Positions 61,515 through 64,000 of a DNA stretch of 64,000 nucleotides are shown in pieces. The stretch lies in contig CAJNDS010002343.1 of NCBI GenBank assembly GCA_905221605.1, forward strand, positions 86,474 to 150,473, in the 5' to 3' direction. Under the pieces are notes generated by a model, which had not been told where the DNA came from, did not search any database, and worked only from the letters and a program-made list of their open reading frames with translations. The stretch is from Symbiodinium natans. Lineage: Eukaryota > Sar > Dinophyceae > Suessiales > Symbiodiniaceae. A program made the position numbers and the translations under genes. Each line of letters opens with the position of its first letter. The stretch's first letter is position 1.

Positions 61515-62623
61515 CTAATTGCGCCCTTCTCCCAAGTAACTCACACAAGCTACACCACTCATTGCTCCGTCATGCAACACTAATCCAGCCAAGCCACACC
61601 AATCCACTTGGAGATACAGACCTTGATTCCGCTCTGCTTCGGCCACGATGAGCGCGTCCTTCAACACTTCGTCATCATCATGGCCAGACCCCGACCTCGT
61701 GCTCCTTCTTTGTTTCTTGAGCTCCTTCAAAGGTCAAGACTGTTACTTCTCGACGCCGTCTATGCGCACAAGCAAGTCTCACGACACGACTACGAGCTCA
61801 TTCGTTCCGTGACATGAGCCTGGGCGATATTCCGGCACGTTCCTGATTGCGGGCGCACCTGCAAGCTCGCATGTCCGGCCAAGCTTGCCTTGAACGCACG
61901 CTGCGGTCAAGGAACGCATTCCCTGCGCGGCTGCCGGGCGTCTTGCAGATACGCCTGCAACGACACCCGACGCCAGCTCGACACACTGGCTTCTTGCATC
62001 CTCCAAGCGCTGCCCTCTTTTGCCTTGTTGATCTGGATGAAGCCGACCTCAACGCTTTGCCCACATAAGCCGCGCAGCCCCTGCACGTAATTTGTTCGCT
62101 TACTCTTCTGCTCTCAGCCTCTGACTGGTGTCTTCACAGCGAGCGCGCCATGTGCGTCCAGGTAGCCCTTGGCGTCCTCCTGCGCTCACTCCGCGATCTG
62201 TGCGCCAGACGCCATGCTGCGAATCGACCTTGCCTCCACGGCGTAGTCTGCCCAGGCCTTCTTGCCGGAAAGAACGCGAAGGTTCGACATGGCCTTGCAC
62301 ATGCTCGCGCCACATGCAGCGTGTGTTCATGTACATACATACACACAGACCTCGTGCGCGAATGCACTCACAAAGCTTCACACCCGCACCAGCCTATCAG
62401 CTTGCAGACACGGAACTGGCGAGATTTCAGCGAAGCGAGAGGACTCTTGCTACTTGCACTTGGTTCACTTCCTTGCTGGAGCCCAATACGCATGCGTCTT
62501 TGCAGCATCACTACTTTCGCAGCCTGAAGCGACCGATCAAAGGCAACTACAGGAATCATGCGTCATCTTTCTGCACACGCGCGTGAAATGATCTGGCTGC
62601 ATCCCACCGTGCACAGCCAAGCT
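61515..62623. other. No supported gene
   Basis: Open frames of 60-152 codons overlap on both strands, as expected for GC-rich DNA. None has domain features. No repeats or RNA genes are recognised. Confidence 0.5.
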
Positions 62624-63283
62624 CTAAGCATGCGTCATCGACATGTCCTGCGTTGACGGATCCAGAAGTGTGGCAGCCAGCTCCACCACTTCGTCCCTTC
62701 GGAAGTGCTGTGACGGAGAATACCATTGCGCGCTTTCCGTCGTAGTCATGTCCCCGGCTGCTGCGTCGCTGCACGTCGCCTGACTACGGTCTGCAAGATT
62801 ACCACGACGTCCTTCATCTGGATCTTCAAAGTAAGCTTCCAAGCCTCTGCCCTCCAGAATATCTTCGACATTGTCCAGAGCATCCTTGGGATTCAGCTCC
62901 ACTCGCTTGCGCGCCCCCGCGATGTGTTCCAACGCGGCTGCTGACAGCACCCGTAGACGATGTAGCTCTCGCCGGTGCTGCCGACACTCTTCCTCTTTGG
63001 CAGCAAGCAATCTTTTCAAGAAGGCTACATCTTCGTCTGCACCAGGTGAGGCCACACTGCTGAGAGAGGAGACATTGCTGGTTTCAGCATGCATTGTTGA
63101 CTCTGCTCTAGACTCTAGCCGGAGTAGACGTACAGTTTTTGCATGGGCTACTGCATAGTCGGGATTGGCGCAAGCGGCCGCAAGCGCACACTCCAAGCCA
63201 TGTATCTGCTGCTTCTTGTCGCAAATACATGCTGCTTCAATGTTCTGCTTCAGTTGCGGGCCAGCTCGGCGACTCTTGCTCAT
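62624..63283 (-). CDS. Putative coiled-coil protein or exon
   Basis: 219 codons. An Ala/Cys-rich start is followed by DEDVAFLKRLLAAKEEECRQHRRELHRLRVL, which has heptad spacing of a coiled coil. A VELNPKDALDNVEDILEGRGLEAYFEDPDEG acidic segment comes next. Codon and residue use look like a real protein. No family is recognised. It is on the same strand as the large gene and could be an upstream exon or a separate gene. Confidence 0.45.
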   Translation of the reverse strand: MSKSRRAGPQLKQNIEAACICDKKQQIHGLECALAAACANPDYAVAHAKTVRLLRLESRAESTMHAETSNVSSLSSVASPGADEDVAFLKRLLAAKEEECRQHRRELHRLRVLSAAALEHIAGARKRVELNPKDALDNVEDILEGRGLEAYFEDPDEGRRGNLADRSQATCSDAAAGDMTTTESAQWYSPSQHFRRDEVVELAATLLDPSTQDMSMTHA

Positions 63284-64000
63284 TCTCGAGACTGCTTCTC
63301 ATCATGAGCAGACACACAGTACGTTTGCCAGCGCTACATGACCACGCAACATAAATCATGCCAAGTGCACCAGGAAACTCTTTCTCCCCTTCACATACCT
63401 TGCGCCTTTGTCGAAGTCCGATCACACTGGCTACTCCCCTTACGACTGCAAGAAGCTCCACTGACGGCAAACGTGCTAGCTGGATGCAAAGCGCACAAGT
63501 CACTTGCGCGACCCTGACGGATCGGCAACTCTGCCGTTTTTCTACACTCACGCCTTCCTCGGCTACCTTGTGAGGGCGCCCTGCCCCCCCCGCCCCGCGA
63601 TGAGGAGCCCACAAGAGAAGCTCCAGAACGCTCGCCGTGCGATTTCGCGATACGATCCCGACTCTGCCGCGTTCTCTCTAACTCTCTCGTCGTCCATCCT
63701 CGCTTCCTTCGCTTGACATGCAAAGCTGCCGAGGACAGCTCCGTGAATTTCTACTGCGCCAGCACTATACACTCTACACACTCAAGACCACGCCACATAT
63801 GGTCGCGGACCTCACTCCAAGCAATCAGTTGAGGACCTCCATGGAGAGGCCGTACTACAGTGACTCGTCGCATCGCGCACGCTGCCTCCTTGCCCAGAAA
63901 AGTCACCATGGGCCACTCTCAAGATGATTCAGCGGCAGGTGTGTATCGTGTCGACCCACCACGTAAAAGTAGCCGAAGCACCCACCAAGAAGAAAGAAAA
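63284..64000. other. No supported gene
   Basis: Short open frames on both strands have no recognised motif. A short C-rich run lies near 63,583-63,596. The window ends in sequence without a clear feature. Confidence 0.5.

Noticed and set aside
1-64000. tRNA, rRNA, snRNA or spliced-leader genes
   Set aside because: I found no stretch with the conserved boxes or fold of these RNAs by eye.

Overview
The window falls into three blocks, which are best read as parts of a protist genome scaffold, most likely a dinoflagellate of the Symbiodiniaceae type. The reasons are dense interstitial TTTAGGG/CCCTAAA repeats, an intron that reads best with a GC donor and an AG|G acceptor, and a large cellular-style OTU/ASCH/DUF3987-like protein. 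The assignment to dinoflagellates is an inference; no rRNA or other marker gene is present.

Block 1 (1-42,185) has no gene I can support. It is a mosaic of several dozen short arrays of the plant/alveolate-type telomere heptamer in both orientations. They are separated by 50-500 bp of more complex DNA. Inside it lie microsatellites, long poly-C/poly-G runs, one degenerate minisatellite (2,177-2,645) and at least six families of short dispersed repeats, most of them palindromic and MITE-like. Two palindromes carry telomere heptamers in their loops, and one MITE copy sits inside a telomere array. The block ends in about 280 bp of nearly pure C.

Block 2 (about 42,190-56,400) is strikingly AT-rich and densely coded. 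It is a Polinton-like virus (PLV), integrated or assembled next to the telomere-repeat block. Recognisable genes are a double-jelly-roll major capsid protein (47,208-48,650), a probable penton/minor capsid protein (45,422-46,258), an A32/FtsK-type packaging ATPase (51,996-52,790), a fibre with a C-terminal S74 chaperone (49,614-51,971), a class-3-lipase-like protein with a complete Ser-Asp-His triad (46,303-46,944), a GIY-YIG nuclease with a zinc finger (48,744-49,574) and a retroviral-type integrase (55,567 into the gap). Around them are small unknown genes and four minus-strand genes for charged or coiled-coil proteins. No capsid protease, DNA polymerase or helicase-primase is visible; the right end of the element is lost in the gap.

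The most notable signal in block 2 is a conserved TCTA tetramer 10-17 bases upstream of the start codon of ten genes on both strands, including capsid, penton, fibre and ATPase. It is missing from the same position before the GIY-YIG nuclease, lipase, zinc-ribbon and most right-end genes. TCTA in AT-rich DNA is the late-promoter core known for the giant virus CroV and its virophage mavirus. This suggests a virophage-like late regulon in a dinoflagellate PLV.

Block 3 (56,501-64,000), after exactly 100 Ns, is GC-richer and lacks telomere repeats. It holds a large minus-strand gene (57,313-60,753, continuing through a 91-nt intron to 56,676 and perhaps further) with ASCH, OTU-protease and DUF3987-like ATPase regions. 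Upstream of it on the same strand are exon-like open frames. The link between blocks 2 and 3 rests only on scaffolding.
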